Shown: positions 10,562-23,568 of the stretch, one piece after another | Numbering within the stretch: the first letter of the stretch is position 1 | How the letters are laid out: every line of letters begins with the position of its first letter | Source: Epichloe hybrida | Taxonomy: Eukaryota; Ascomycota; Sordariomycetes; Hypocreales; Clavicipitaceae | Assembly: GCA_019022495.1 (NCBI GenBank) | Contig: JAFEKR010000001.1 | Location: 1,426,001 to 1,490,000 of the forward strand | Direction: 5' to 3' | DNA length: 64,000 nucleotides | The notes under the pieces: generated by a model | Databases searched by the model: none | Told to the model about the DNA's origin: nothing | The model's input: only the letters and a program-made list of their open reading frames with translations | Translations under genes and position numbers: made by a program

Positions 10562-13500
10562 ATGGCGCAATCTCGCGCAAGCTCGAGCGCATCAGCTCTC
10601 AGCTTTATGGTGGGTTAATTGCTATGGCTTCTTGCTTTATAATAGCCAGGTAGTACCAAAACAGACTAACAAATTTGCAGCACTATACTATCATTTGTAT
10701 ATGTGTGTCACTCACTTGAGCGTCACTCACTCACAGGTTTGTGACCGCACTCTGGTTGGAGACTTGAATATTTACTTGTTGTCTTCCAGAGCGCCCTCGA
10801 TTGTCATCACTGTTCATATTATTCCTCGCTGGTTTAATTTGCCTTACCATTGGGTTCTTTTTGAAATGGCTTCCAGGTGCTGATGGGCGTTTTGATTCTG
10901 TTTCGACATCTGGACAATCTGGCTTGATGGCAAGCACACATAGGGGTTCACTTACCAGCGATTCTGCCTCTGATCTTCCAGCGCGACCCGAGCGCCACTC
11001 TATCCTTGCATTAGTACTGTTGCTTGCGATACGATTCGAAATTTTCAACCATGTTAATTATGAACAGCAATGCTCTTCTTTCGGAGTCGAGGTAATTTGA
11101 AGTCAACCCTTTATTGTTGTCGTCTCCCTGATTTGCTGTGCGAGTATTCAATCCTTATAAATTTCAAAGCTGATTAGCTCGATAGTCTTGGCTTTGCCTT
11201 TTGATAGCCGGCTATAATGCCATCGCTTGGCGCGGAAGCTCGGACATTCCAGCCTCGGACGAATCGGAGGACCCCTGGCGTACCACGTTTGATGATTTCA
11301 AAGATTGGATGACTGGTCCGAGGGCTAAACACAGCTTGACCATTATTGGTGTCGCCGCGATCTCGATGGGCACTTGGATTGCGAGCAATCAGGTTATGAG
11401 ATCGACATACATTTGCTTTGCTTCATTGGACAGTCAGCCACAGGTCATCATCGCCCAGTACGTTGGTCTTGCTCTAGACGCTGGCATCGTCATCAATCTA
11501 TGGCGCGTACTTTTTTGGACACGCAGTTTCGAATTCAAACTGCGCACGCTCTCCAAAATATTCCTCATTTCGTCTATGTCGATCGCTGTGTTATGGATGG
11601 CCATTATTATGACTGCCGGAAATGGCCGCGTTAACGTTACATTTGGACATCTTTACGGATTTGATGTACTTGTTGACAGCTTCGCCTTCGCAACACTTGC
11701 CATCAGCGCGACAAACTGGGACCACGAAACTACTCCTATTATGCCTTCGGTGTCGATAACATCACTAGTTGGAATTGGGCGCGCTGCCAGCAATATCTTT
11801 AGCTTGGGCGATTGGATGCATCTCTCCCGTTCTGCTAGCCTCTTGCCCCTTTTGCTCATTGCTTCTGGCCTAATTGCTTTTGTGTACGTCAATGACATTC
11901 GTTGTGTCGTATTCATTCGGCGGACACTACTTGTGTTTCTCATTGTTATCCTGCTGATTACCTGTATGATTTTCACTCTCCTCCGACCGCTCAGTCACTT
12001 CGAGGAACGACATCCAGTAAATGATCTGATCTATGAAGCTCATGCGGTACATGCCCGCTGGATTTTAAAGGCAGCTACTAGCAGAAGCATTGCCACCGCC
12101 GTGACAACGTATGAGGAACGACACGGAAGCAGATCCCCTCCTCCCAACTTTGGCGAGTGGTATCAATTCGCATCTGGCTCTGCAGTCATTGACGACTTCC
12201 CCCAGATTGACAAAGACATGGACCCATTTTGGTCAATGACACCCGCGACATTGCGGAAACGGGTGGAGCTAGTCACTTCGTATGCTGGAGTAGGCTCTAT
12301 CACGGTAAAAGACGGGCAGGTTGTTGCAAATGGCCTAGGAGACGACGACAAGAGTCTGGACCTTCAAGAATTGGTCAATATGATCAGGAAGTTCTCAAGA
12401 CACTTGCCTGAGATGACCGTACCCGTGAACCTTAATCATGCACCTCGAGTGATCCCCTCGTGGACTGACAAGCGACTGCACAGTCAAGCATATTTGCAAT
12501 CCATGGCTAAGGTAATATCCACGAGATCTGAGAACGATTCAGCCGCTACCGCGGACGTGCTGGGACTAGGACGTTCCGTAAAGAGCGAACATAACCTGAC
12601 TTGGCATCAAACATGGGCTAGCGACTTCAGGCACATGTATTCAGAAGCATGTCCTTCCACATCCCTTGTGAAAACAAATCCTCATTGGGACTTTAGTTCA
12701 TTCTGCTCGGCTTGCGTTGAACCTCATTCGAGTGGCCAATTCGTGGGAGAATGGCTCAAATCACTCGAAACATGTAACCAACCGGATTTAAGCTACCTAC
12801 ACAGCTTTTTCATGACTGATCCAATCTTGCCACCGATTCAAGAGCTCGTTCCTCTTTTCAGCTCCTTTAAAACGGAAGGCTTTTCGGACATTGTGCTACC
12901 CTTGTCCCCGTCTCGAGCAGACGAGCGTGATCGCGAAGAGCCTTTCTCAGGACGGAAAGACACATTATTTTGGAGCACTTCAATTGGGGCACATGCAATC
13001 AATGAACAATCACTGAGAGGAAGCCATAAAATGAGACTTTTGCATCTCATTAATGATCCTGATGGAAGAGATAGGGTGACGGTGGTCCTTCCGCTGCCCA
13101 AATCTGAAGAGAGCTTCAAGTCAGAATCTGTACTTGTCACGGAAGCAAACCATGATTTATCCTTCAAGGTTGGTGTCAGAGACTATGATTCTTGCTTAAA
13201 CAAGAATTGTGACCTCATTGAGCAGACTTATGGTAAACACGCTGATGGAGACGATCCTTTGAATTACCGTTATATTCTACTTACAGATGAAGACGACGGT
13301 CCACCAAAATCCTTTTTAAACGTTCTCCGCTCCCAGAGTACACCTTTCGTCTCAACGATATTTCAAACGTGGTACTCTGATCGGCTGACTCCATGGCTAC
13401 ATTTCGTGCCCATCGATATAAGATACCAAGCTCTACACGCCACAATACTGTACTTCACTGGAACAGCGCATAGAGCTAAAATGAATGGTATCGACAGATA

Positions 13501-13711
13501 TCTGAAGGGTCGTCCTGGTGATGCAGAGTGGATAGCTCAGCAAGGGCAACGCTGGGCTGCCAAGGCGCTGCAGAATAAGGATAGGGAAATTTATCTTTTC
13601 CGGCTACTACTCGAATGGGGGAGGCTAATCGACGACCGACGAGATTACATCGGATACCGAAAAGATATCAACGGCGAGTACAAAAGCGATGAATGGAGTC
13701 GGCCAGCGTAG
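10562..13711 (+). CDS. Membrane-bound GT90/CAP10-type glycosyltransferase, about 959 aa
   Basis: The core exons are secure: 10790-11091 and 11186-13711, joined by an intron with donor GTAATT and acceptor GATAG that keeps the frame. The first exon is less sure: ATG at 10562 with a donor at 10614 fits the phase (MAQSRASSS...VERPRLSS) but needs a 176-base intron holding ACTAAC. The N-terminal half has a signal-anchor (LFILFLAGLICLTIGFFL) and several further hydrophobic spans up to about residue 390. The C-terminal third (about 610-950) has the CAP10/DUF821 look: HWDFSSFCSACVEPHS, PPIQELVPLFSSFK, FSDIVLPLS, WLHFVPIDIRYQAL and AKALQNKDREIYLFRLLLEW. Cryptococcal CAP10/CAP64 relatives are xylosyltransferase-like enzymes of capsule synthesis; in ascomycetes the substrate is mostly unknown. 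It probably acts in the Golgi on wall or secreted glycans. Confidence 0.78.
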
Positions 13712-16133
13712 ACTTTACCATGCATTGGGCTTCTCGCGCGTCTTGTTCATACACACATGCATAACGAATGAACAACGGGTTAGTCGACCCTCTTGGAGCT
13801 AGTCCGTCCGTACCGTATCCTGGGCACAGTTGTATTAAAAATAGTTGACATTTGACTCTAAACTAGGCTCTTTACCCAATGATGTCAAATATGAGAATGA
13901 TGTAGGAGATTCGATAACTAGTGAAGCAAGACTAAACCAAGGGACGGTGCTGAGACTGGTCGATGTAATTTTTCCCGAGTTCGGCTACATACATCAGGTT
14001 GGAACATGGATTATTATTGCTAGGGATTTCGAATGGAAAACAGCTTTTATAGCTAAGCACTAAGTCTGCAACGCCGCGGAGGGTCACGTCATACTTATGA
14101 GCAGGTCGAACATTTGTAAATTGGCTTCAGAATTGGTGGAAATCCGGGTTAAGAAAAAATGACTTTCTTATAAGGGTTGAATTGAATGTCTGTTACGATG
14201 AACAAAGATGAAAGATGGTATGACACCGTTAGACGGCGAAGGATCCATTAACACATGCCATATGGTGTGTGCCACTTGTGTGGTGCCCCCGTCAGGTTGA
14301 CCTCGGCTAGGTATCAAGGCCCAGAATCCACGGGCCTTCGGACTGGTCAATCAGGGAAGCCTAATCGATTGAATCAACTTGATCTTTATTACTCCTTACA
14401 GCTTTCAAACATTTTCCGGCGGGCTACCGTTGCCCTCCTCCGATCTAGCCGGCCGTAGTGCTGTCACTGCCGTGGGGGGCCGGTCATTGTTTTGTCCTGC
14501 AGAAATGAGAACTTGAAACTGTGAAATCCATCACACGATATTCCGAATGACAGAGTGTTCTACTTCTGGGGTGTGGCCATGGCGAGAACAATATCGGATG
14601 TTGGTGCTTGAAAATTGCACTTGGCTTGTATACATAGTACCTAGGGACCGAAAACCTCGTTAGGCTCCAGCAACAACGTTCCATTGCTTAATAACACGGA
14701 GAAATGCCTCCTTGCCATCATCGAAGTCATGGCACACCAGGTGCCCAGATTTCTGCCGTCACTTTCTGCGGACTACGAAGTCCCTAGGTAAGGTATTGCG
14801 GAGCGGCCGCTACTTCCCCACGCCCTCTAATCGGACTCCCTGACGGCATCCTCTGGCAGGCCAAATAAAAGATTATTATTTAGTTCATCGCAACAACAAG
14901 GCAACAGACCCCATGTATGCCCACACCAGTGACCACACCAACTAACTACCCAGTCTCCTTGCGCTGGGGGCTGGAGTGGAACATGCGAGACGATTGGGCG
15001 GACCGGCCATAGCCTCGCTTGTTGCAAGCCTGCTGGCTGAATTGGTGTGTGGGTGGGTGTCCTTGTGAAAGTGAACATTTGTTGAAAGTGCGGGTGCGGG
15101 TGCAAACAAAGTGGTCAACAGGTCTTTCCCACTCGGCCGCCGCAACGGCTAGCAGACGAAAGTTAAAGTTGAGGCTGCTGGGCGGCTATATGGACACAGC
15201 ACCATGCTCAACAAACGAATCCTCTTCCCTCTAACTCGAAGTTTTGTGCCCACACATGACACACAACTCTGAAGCTTCGAAAAAGACCTCGAATTGTTTT
15301 CTCAAAAATACAAGCTCGAGTCGCATCCCTGCTCCAGATTCTCATTATCCCGCAGTCCACGTGTAGCCTGTAGTACCAGGTTTCACCGAAGCCCTCGCCG
15401 GCCGCATCCAGATATCGCCTGATATCGAGAACTTCACCATTTTCTGCTAACAACGCGCAACAGCTTCTTGGGGCACACTACGTTAAGGAAACCCTGTGAG
15501 TCATCGCATGCCCGCTGCGGTCTTATTTCAACCTGAACACTTCGTCGAAGCGGATTTGCGGCATTAAAAAAGGACAGGCTCATCTAAATCATTGCTGCTC
15601 GAAGACACCCGAAATCAATTCTGGCTTGTTGGTGCCCCAGTGCCTCTCTCTATCCCTAATTCTCGGTCTGCCCCTCGCTGTGCTGTCACCCGGCTGCGCT
15701 TGTGCTTGGCGGGGGTCGCCATTTTCTCGAACCATTTTCTCGAACGACTTTTTGTGCTCTGTTACTGCATCAATAAGATAAAACGAAAGGCGTTTTCTTT
15801 GTATGAGATTGTTTTTGATCTGGACTTATTGAGAAGAACAAGCCAAGCGGAGTATACTCAAACTGACGCGGGGGATGACCCAAATGCAGTAACAAACCAT
15901 TTGTAGCTAGGTCTAACCGACTCGCTCGCTTTCCAAGAGCTTGCAAATAGCTCGCAAAGGGAGAAGACGTGGAAACCTTGGGGCCAGGTCCGAGATTGAG
16001 GTGGCTCATAGCCATCTGTTTGATGTCTTCGTCATTTGCTCGTATCCTGGCTATTGTTCTTACCGCGTCTACCGCCGGTTTATACGAGCAGTACTACCAT
16101 GGGCTGCGAAGAAAAAGTATCTAATGGATCAAA
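13712..16133. other. Long intergenic region, 2.4 kb
   Basis: No supported gene on either strand. Short open frames (for example 13845-14063 and 15592-15906) have no family resemblance and no splice context. The final 700 bases, with many pyrimidine-rich stretches, are the probable promoter and long leader of the gene at 16,134. A non-coding RNA cannot be excluded. Confidence 0.4.
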
Positions 16134-18207
16134 ATGGTCACCATGGATCCTGTTCACAGCCTAGCTGATGCTGCTACTGTATCATCAGCGTCGGATTCAA
16201 TCACCGCCCAAGACTTTGAAAATCATGTTTCCCCAGAATCTCATTCAAGTACCCAATTCTGTGCTGTTGGTCCAGGCACAACGTCAGTCACATCGACAGC
16301 ATCTCCCTCCGCCTCAACACCCAGAATCGAAAACACCGCAATCCGTCATTCTTTGTATTCGCCAAAACATTTCAAACGTCCCAGCTCACCACTTCTACGC
16401 AAGGATACTTTCTCCTCGATTTCAACACAGGCCACGACTGCCTCTATGGCTTCCGCTGAGACCAATGACACATCGTACAGTGCCGAGACATCCCCAAATT
16501 TGCACCAGTCCATCTTCCCAGTCAAGGACGGTTCCAATGTCTCTAATAACCGACGATCTAGCAGCAGGAGGCGTACTGGACCTTTGTCGCAACAGTCCAG
16601 AGAGAGGGCTGCTTTGATCAGGAAGCTGGGAGCTTGTCACGACTGTCGTCGAAGGCGCGTTGCTGTAAGTCTAGACTTGAGATTGCTTTGCGGTTCTGCT
16701 ATTTCCTCGCTGTTGAATCCTGTACACTGTATGAACCATAGTTATTTCATCTATATATATTGAGTTCTCTCGCTCTTCCCTCCCCTCTCTTCTTCTCGCT
16801 CTTTCTGCCTTTCTTCTGTTTACGCTTTTCCCTTCTCCTTACGAGCCATTCATTCACAAACACGCCTCTCATAGTTCAACCATGCTGAACGGATGTTGAT
16901 TTGTCAATAGTGTCATCCCAGCCATCACGATTTGACGTGGGAGGATTTGTTCAGTCGATTTCAAGGATCTCATAGTCCTAACGTGGTCGACATAACTCCT
17001 TCAAGGAGGACAGCGAGACCCTTGAGTCCTGCCTCCTCTTTGAGTACCTATCAGCCGAATTTTGCCCCCGATGCACAGGAGATGGTGATAAACACTTCAT
17101 CCGCCATGTGGAATCAACCAAACTACTACCCGCTAAGTGAAACGCGGATACGCACCCCTCTGCCACCAGGGCCTCGACTGGACAAATCTTCGTCACTGCC
17201 CGGAATCGAAAGTCTGAAGAATGAATTGCAGGCAAATGTGCCCAAGATTCTGTCAGCTTCTAGTTGCGGTCGGTACAACTCTGTCCAGGTTCTGCTTCTG
17301 TTTTGGCACGATGATGACGATATTGCGGTTGTGCGAGATTCTGTCCGAGATCTGGCCCAAGTCTTTGACAAAATTTATCATTATACGTTCCGGATTCAAG
17401 CTATTCCGTCTTCCTCGGATGGGTTTAGGAGTTCTTGGCGGTGGCTTTCGCGCCAACTCAATGATTTCGCCAACGACCGAGATCAACGCGATGTATTGAA
17501 AATCGTCTACTATGCTGGTCATACATATCTTGACGAGAATAGAGAGATGATTTTAGCCAGGTATGTCAACTGTGTATCATTTTACTATGGGAAGCACGTC
17601 CTCATACCCAAACAGTTCTAGGGATAATGAGAAGGCATCAATCTGCAGATGGAGTGGCATACAGCAAATCCTGGAAGAAGCCAATGCCGACACTCTTATC
17701 ATCATGGATGCTGCGTATTACCCTTCATGCAAAATTGTGCGGCAGAAGGGAGTTCTGGAAATCCTGGCCGCATCCTTATCCGAAGGTCACATTGCATCAC
17801 TCGGAAGATGCTCTTTTACACGTGCCTTGGCAGAGCAGTTGAGAATTCGGGCTGCCCGGGCTACACCACTTTCCGCTGTTGAGTTGCACGCTCACTTACT
17901 GTCGCAATACCCCCAAATGGTTCACGATAACCATCCTGAAACAATTGTAGTCACGTCGTTTCCTGCCCCTCTGCACGCTATGATGTCAGGAAATCCAAGA
18001 ATACCTTCTATTTTCCTGACACCTCTTCATCACGCTAGTCCGTTGCGGAACAGCTATTCTTACGAAAACAATCCACATCTTCAGTTGTCAATGAAGCTGA
18101 CTGATGATAATGTCGATATTGAAAGTTGGAATCAGTGGCTGCGACTGATGCCTGAAGGGATAAAGGAGGTAAAAATAGATGGTCCTTGCCAGCCATCTTT
18201 CCGATAG
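16134..18207 (+). CDS. Caspase-fold (pseudoprotease) protein with half Zn2Cys6 motif, 590 aa
   Basis: Exons 16134-16664, 16911-17560 and 17616-18207; donors GTAAGT and GTATGT, acceptors CAATAG and AACAG, frame kept throughout. Residues 1-160 are Ser/Thr-rich and disordered. At 168-183 comes C-x2-C-x6-C (C168, C171, C178) with the basic RRRR that marks the first half of a Zn(II)2Cys6 finger, but the second half is missing and HPSHHDLTWED follows. From about 302 the pattern is caspase/CHAT-like: strand VQVLLLFW, helix, strand KIVYYAGH with the catalytic-type His381, strand TLIIMDAAYY (425-429) where caspases have D-A-C, then SFTRALAEQL. The nucleophile position is Ala427, so peptidase activity is unlikely. 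I know no function. The start could also be the second ATG at 16143. Confidence 0.8.
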
Positions 18208-18641
18208 CCTTCATCAGTTTCATGACTGCCTTTGAACATAAAAGATCAAAAGAGACTCTACGCCTCGTCGACGTTTGCCTGCATAGATTGCGCAGCTGAA
18301 TCTGTACCCCATTCTGCCGCCTTGCGATATCATCCTTGTCCTTGCCTACTCCGTTGGGGCGGCACATCAAGAATGAACGATTGGAGGGTGCACTTTTTGT
18401 TTCGCCATTGATTAAATAAGGCTTTCTCAGTTGAATGGAAAACACTAAGGTCTGAAGGCAAGATGCGTGTTGGTATTTGTCATGCTCCGAAGATGATATG
18501 GTGTACGATTTTGGCTGAATATTGGTTGAACTTCACTGTCGTCATAAGAGCCTGGAAAAGTAATCAATGGCTTTAATGTAAAAATTGTGGGCAAGCCAGC
18601 ATTTGCAAGTCGGTTAGCGACTACGTCCTGTTCATTTATAC
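18208..18641. other. Intergenic, no gene seen
   Basis: 3' flank of the caspase-like gene. No supported coding or repeat structure. Confidence 0.35.
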
Positions 18642-18947
18642 TTACCGTAATGGGTTGACAAGCAAGAGACACGCACGAAACATTGTCACTTTGGCGTCGT
18701 AGGAATTGCACCGCTTCGAGTCGCAGAAACTAGCAATGCCTACGGATCGCCATTTCCAGAAATGATCCAAGTCGAAGAAGCCTTTCATACTGATGTGTGT
18801 GAAGATCTCGAGGTTCTTGTGGGTCTGCGATGTTGCCAAAGCAACCGCGCTAGGCACTTCAGCTTCCTTGTCAACAAAAGCCACGGCCTGCCAACCACAC
18901 GTTTTGCCATCATGATTGTTGTATTGCAGAGCTACGCGATGTAAAAG
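18642..18947 (-). pseudogene. Relic coding fragment, family unknown
   Basis: On the minus strand a frame from 18947 to TAA at 18642 reads HRVALQYNNHDGKTCGWQ and continues through KNLEIFTHISMKGFFD. Codon choice (GAG, AAC, CTC, ATC, TTC, GCC) resembles the real genes here. It has no start codon at its head: a TGA precedes it. Downstream a GTAAGT...CTAAC...CCAG intron-like stretch leads to a stop within a few codons. I read it as the remnant of a larger gene, or an exon whose partners I cannot place. Family not recognised. Confidence 0.33.
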
Positions 18948-19045
18948 TCACTTTTAATTTTGTTGCCAAAAGACTTCTGACTAACCCTGCCCATCTTCTC
19001 AACGAGAGAAAAACACATAGCACATACAGTTGCATCTTTTCACCG

Positions 19046-22000
19046 ATGGACTCGCCGCCGAAACGGATGACGCGAGCTCGGGCCGCAGCCAAAGCCAGCG
19101 CGGTAACCACGAACACCACCAGGATCGTGACGGCAGCCGCCAAAGCACGAAGCCTGGCAACTGCCACAGCAAATACGAAAAGTACATCTGCAAAGAGGAA
19201 AACCAGAGCCGATGAAAAGGACGATGATGGCAATGAGCTGGCCGACATCAACACTAGAAGAGCTGTACGAGCCCGGTCAGGTAATCACAACGAGCCAGGG
19301 GGCAGTGGCGCAGCTTCAGTGGACGCCGCATCAACTAGAAACTCGCGAACCAGGACTACTAGCAAGACTACGATCGATGTATCTAACGATGATCGTTCAG
19401 CGGCTATGGCTCGGATTCGGGGTCGCGCAAGAAAACTCTCCGCTCAGGAGCCAGCACCCGCCACCCAGGGAGCGGGCGGGAAGACTGCCCGTGCTCGTTC
19501 TGGCACTGGTACTGTCCCGAAAACAGCATTAGATGGATCAAAAACGATCGCGAGAAAGACTGTCAAATTTCAAGAGTCAGGGAAGGAGAACATGAGTCTT
19601 GCTTCGAAGGCCAAGATAACGCCCTCCACCAATGTACTCCGGGGACTTCGAGCACGGCCTACTCGTCGGGGAACTGCGGCTGTGCCCGTTCAGTCATCCC
19701 AGCCGACTCCCCAAGCACTTGAACAGGGGCAAAAGAAGCCACTAAGTCCTAAGAAGGTGACACAGATGCCCATTTCCCGAGAGAGGGAGGTTTCAGAAGA
19801 TGAGGTTGGGGTTGGTGACGGAATGAAAGTCGCAAAGAAGAGCCCAATGAGAATGCAAACGAGTGAAGTTTTGAACAACAAGGAAGCCAAAGACAACTCT
19901 TTCGATATTGAAGACGATGAATCTAGAGACGCAACTAAGCTTGAAGCAGGCCCAGCTCCAGTCGCCTTTGGGTCCCCACCCAGACGGCCAACTTCATCAC
20001 CCTCTAAAGAAACACTCAAATCTCCCGCAAAGAAAATTGGTGGTCTACATCTACCGGGGTCGATTTTGCAGTCTAGAACTATTCCAACTGTCGAAAAAGA
20101 CATTCAAACTTCACCAAACCGTTCCAGCGCTCTCCTCAAATCTCCTGCCAAGCGGCCATGCTCTCCAACAAAAGGCCTCAAGTTCACAACTATGGCTTTC
20201 GGAGGCATGGTGCACAATGAGACTTCAGCGAAAGGCTGTCTCATGCTCCAGTCTCCTGCTAAACAAGCCATGCCTGGGGCTGGGCCACTTACACGTCACC
20301 ACGCAAGAGATGATGCCCTGTTGACAGAACCGCCGCAAATGCAATTTATTGAAGCGGCAGCTTCGCCTGTCATTTTGCCTGGGCGACCATCGGACCTTCT
20401 GCCGGCTGAAGAGCTTGACGACTCGGCGCAAAACTCGATGGCCGACGAACTTTCCAATGGCCCAATCGAACACCTTCCGTTCCCCGGGCGGATGTCGGCA
20501 GTCCTTCCACGCCAAATGGACTCGTCTTTGACTAGTCTGGATGAACAAGCTGCACAAAACAATGCTGAAGATGTTGAACCAGTATTGACTGGCGAGGCAA
20601 TTTTATCCGAGACTGAAGAGAACGAAGCGTCAATCAATGGTACGGGAGAAGAGAATTCAACCCATCAAGATAAAAGGGATCTGCAGCCAGTAGGTGTGGC
20701 TCATGAATCTGAGAATGAAAACCGCACGAACATGGAGAATATGATTACCGAGATGGTAGATGCTGGAGAAGTTTCGGCCTACAACGTTGAGGCTGACGCA
20801 GCGGTCGCCCAATCACAGCATGGGTTGAACTTTCAGCTACGAGATGACGCTTTGGGCCCGTGTTGCCACTCGAGGTCTGATATTGAATCCGAAGACGACC
20901 TGTCTCCATTCAAAACAATCTCAGTAGCGCACGATAGCCGAGGTCGGCGAGCTAGTAATAGGAGAGACTCTCTCTATGCTACACGGAGGAATTCAAGAAG
21001 ATCTACTACGGACCTCACACCATTAGCCAAACAGTCTGGCGCTTGGTCTGCTACGAGTCCTGTCGAAAAGGATGCCGCTGATCCTATCATCGTCAAAGAT
21101 TCCAACAACACGTTATTCATGGGTTCCACCCCCAACACTGCGACAATTTCCAAGGCAGACCCCTCTCTAATTGAAAGCACCTTCTTTGAAGACGAAATCG
21201 TTGTGCATACCGAATTCAGTTCGTCAAAAGAGCAGAGTATGGTACAGCCTAGGAAGGATGAGAGCGATGATGTGATATTAATGGAGGATATCGCTATGCA
21301 TGATGAAGATGTTGCCCTAGCCGAAGAGGCAAACAACATGTCTTTGATGCCTCAGCAACATTCAGATGAAGCTGCAGGTACTCTCATCTTGGAGGAAAAT
21401 CCTTCCGAAGCCAGCCAAGAATACGGTGATGAGAATGAAACGCCAATGAATCCGGTTCTGTCCCGTGAGGAAAAACATCAGACAATCACTCCTACTCGAC
21501 CATTGCAGCAAAAAGCTTTTTTTACGACCACAAAGGTCCCTTTGAAACCAGCAGACGATTCAGAGTCAAGCCCGCTGAAGAAGAGGAGCTTCAGTGCTTG
21601 TCGTGCTTCCTCTAAAAATGCGGGCGGCTTACCCAGAAGCGCCACTGTCATTTCATATTCGCCAACAAGAGAGAAAAGGCGTGCCTCTATACTCTCTGAA
21701 GAGGATTTTCTTTTCACCCCAACCAAGGGAGATCAGTGGTCGAGCGCTGCTACGCCTGGAAGAACCCCTCGGCGACATGTTGATCCTTCGCTTCTGCGTG
21801 GCGCTGTTGTTTTAGTTGATGTGCACACCACTGAAGGTGCAGATGCCAGTGGTATCTTCATCGAGCTCCTAACTCACATGGGTGCTAAGTGCGTAAAAAC
21901 ATGGCACTGGAACCCCAGTAGTTCAGGCAACGGAAATAGCTCGTCAAGCAAAATTGGCATCACGCACGTGGTTTTTAAGGATGGCGGGAAGCGTACCATG

Positions 22001-22879
22001 GAAAAAGTCCGTGAGGCCGGTGGAGTTGTCCACTGCGTTGGTGTGAGCTGGGTTCTCGAGTAAGTCATTTTGCTCCTCCTACGCCGGACCTGCAAAGATA
22101 CCATGACTAACATCACGACAAAAGCTGCGAGCGCGAGAATAAGTGGCTCGACGAGGCCCCGTACAATCTCGACACGTCTATCATTCCACGAGGCGGTGCT
22201 AGACGCCGGAAAAGCATGGAGCCCAAAGCCATTGCTAATCTGAACGGAACTATTGTTGCAAGTACCAATAAGACGTCCTCCTACGCCGGACCTGCAAAGA
22301 TACCATGACTAACATCACGACAAAAGCTGCGAGCGCGAGAATAAGTGGCTCGACGAGGCCCCGTACAATCTCGACACGTCTATCATTCCACGAGGCGGTG
22401 CTAGACGCCGGAAAAGCATGGAGCCCAAAGCCATTGCTAATCTGAACGGAACTATTGTTGCAAGTACCAATAAGACGTCCGGACCGCCTAGTACACCAAA
22501 GAACCGAAGAGAGAGCACATTGTGGATGCGTACGCCCCCTGAACAAAGCGACGAGGATGATGAGAAGGATTTGGAATGGTCTTGTGCTTTGCTTACTCCA
22601 GTACCTAAGACTCCAGCTCCAGAAGCATTGGCCAAATACGCCTCTGAACTTCCCGAAACACCATCATCGCAAGAGGATACTGATTTGATGTCACCTACCA
22701 AACACATCCTTCTGACGAGGACTTGCCCTTTAAAGGAAGGGAGATACCATGACCTAGGACACGGCATCCTGGGCCGGGATAAGGATGAGCAGGTTATGAT
22801 GAGGCTGATGGCGGCCAGACGGAAGAGCCTACAATTCGCTCCAAAGATTGGCAGTCCACTGGCAAGAACTTGGGACTAA
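19046..22879 (+). CDS. BRCT-domain protein, microcephalin-like, 1188 aa
   Basis: Exon 1 19046-22059, donor GTAAGT at 22060, exon 2 22327-22879 when the second of two duplicated acceptors is used. Residues 1-900 are low in complexity: an Arg/Ala/Lys-rich N-terminus, many SPxK/SPAK sites, then acidic stretches. A single BRCT fold spans about 915-1020 (LLRGAVVLVDVHTTEG, MGAKCVKTW, ITHVVFKDG, VVHCVGVSWVLD-CE) and most resembles the first BRCT of animal microcephalin. The SPxK sites suggest cyclin-dependent kinase control and a nuclear, chromatin or DNA-damage role, which is inference. A 202-bp tandem duplication covers the 3' end of the intron and the start of exon 2: the nearer acceptor (22124) gives a 1065-residue product ending at TGA 22306-22308, the farther one (22326) gives full length. 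Confidence 0.88.
22074..22477 (+). repeat. Exact 202-bp tandem duplication inside the BRCT gene
   Basis: Copy 1 is 22074-22275 and copy 2 is 22276-22477; I see no difference between them. Each copy holds the branch site (GACTAAC), the acceptor (CAAAAG), and the first 151 bases of the last exon. The donor at 22060 lies outside and is single. 202 is not a multiple of three. Confidence 0.95.
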
Positions 22880-23568
22880 AGCAACTCATGTTCATCAGAA
22901 GCCGCCCCGAGAGTGTGCCTAGCGAGGTTCGTATGCAATGTCCTATTACTGCTGATGGGCAAAACGGAAGATACAAGCTACATTTGCCACGCCACTTGGC
23001 ACCTTCACGCCCAAGAGCGCGGTGTTAAAGTTTGGAAAGGCGTTGGTCTGTATCACATCACTGGCGTGTCTGCAGGGAGCATTCAGCGAAGCGGGCGCAG
23101 GTAGTTCTGGCAGAACTGAAATGGACACAGAAGAAGTAGTGTTGTAGACTGTTACATGATTAATCATACTCCATATTCGTGTATTTGTATCTTTTTAACA
23201 CAAATGTAAAGATGAAATTTCTCAGGAACATCGTGTTGGTTAAGTAATGCTCTTTCCAAGACCAATATGGCGTGCTGTGTAAACTGAAACGGTTCTAGGA
23301 ACTGATGCAAACAATGCATCAAGTTTAAGGGCTGACGAACCTTGCAAGTAACACGTGTCTTTGGACAATATCTCCATTTTCAACCATTCGCTAACAGTAT
23401 CCCAAGTATACCATCTTGGAGAGCTCTCCATCCAAACTTGACATATGCAATGTTATGCTCCAAAATCGATGGCTTCCCCAGCGTCTGTAGAATACTTCGC
23501 ATGAGGGAGGCAGCTGCTCTGAAGCAGCAGGGAGCTATCGAGCCTCGAGGCATGTTTCTTGTCATGCT
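22880..23568. other. Convergent 3' region, no gene seen
   Basis: Between the ends of the BRCT gene and HYPK. Short open frames only; nothing recognisable. Confidence 0.45.

Noticed and set aside
10681..10736. Possible extra exon in the GT90 gene leader
   Set aside because: In every tested phase it either meets a stop or breaks the frame with the next exon.
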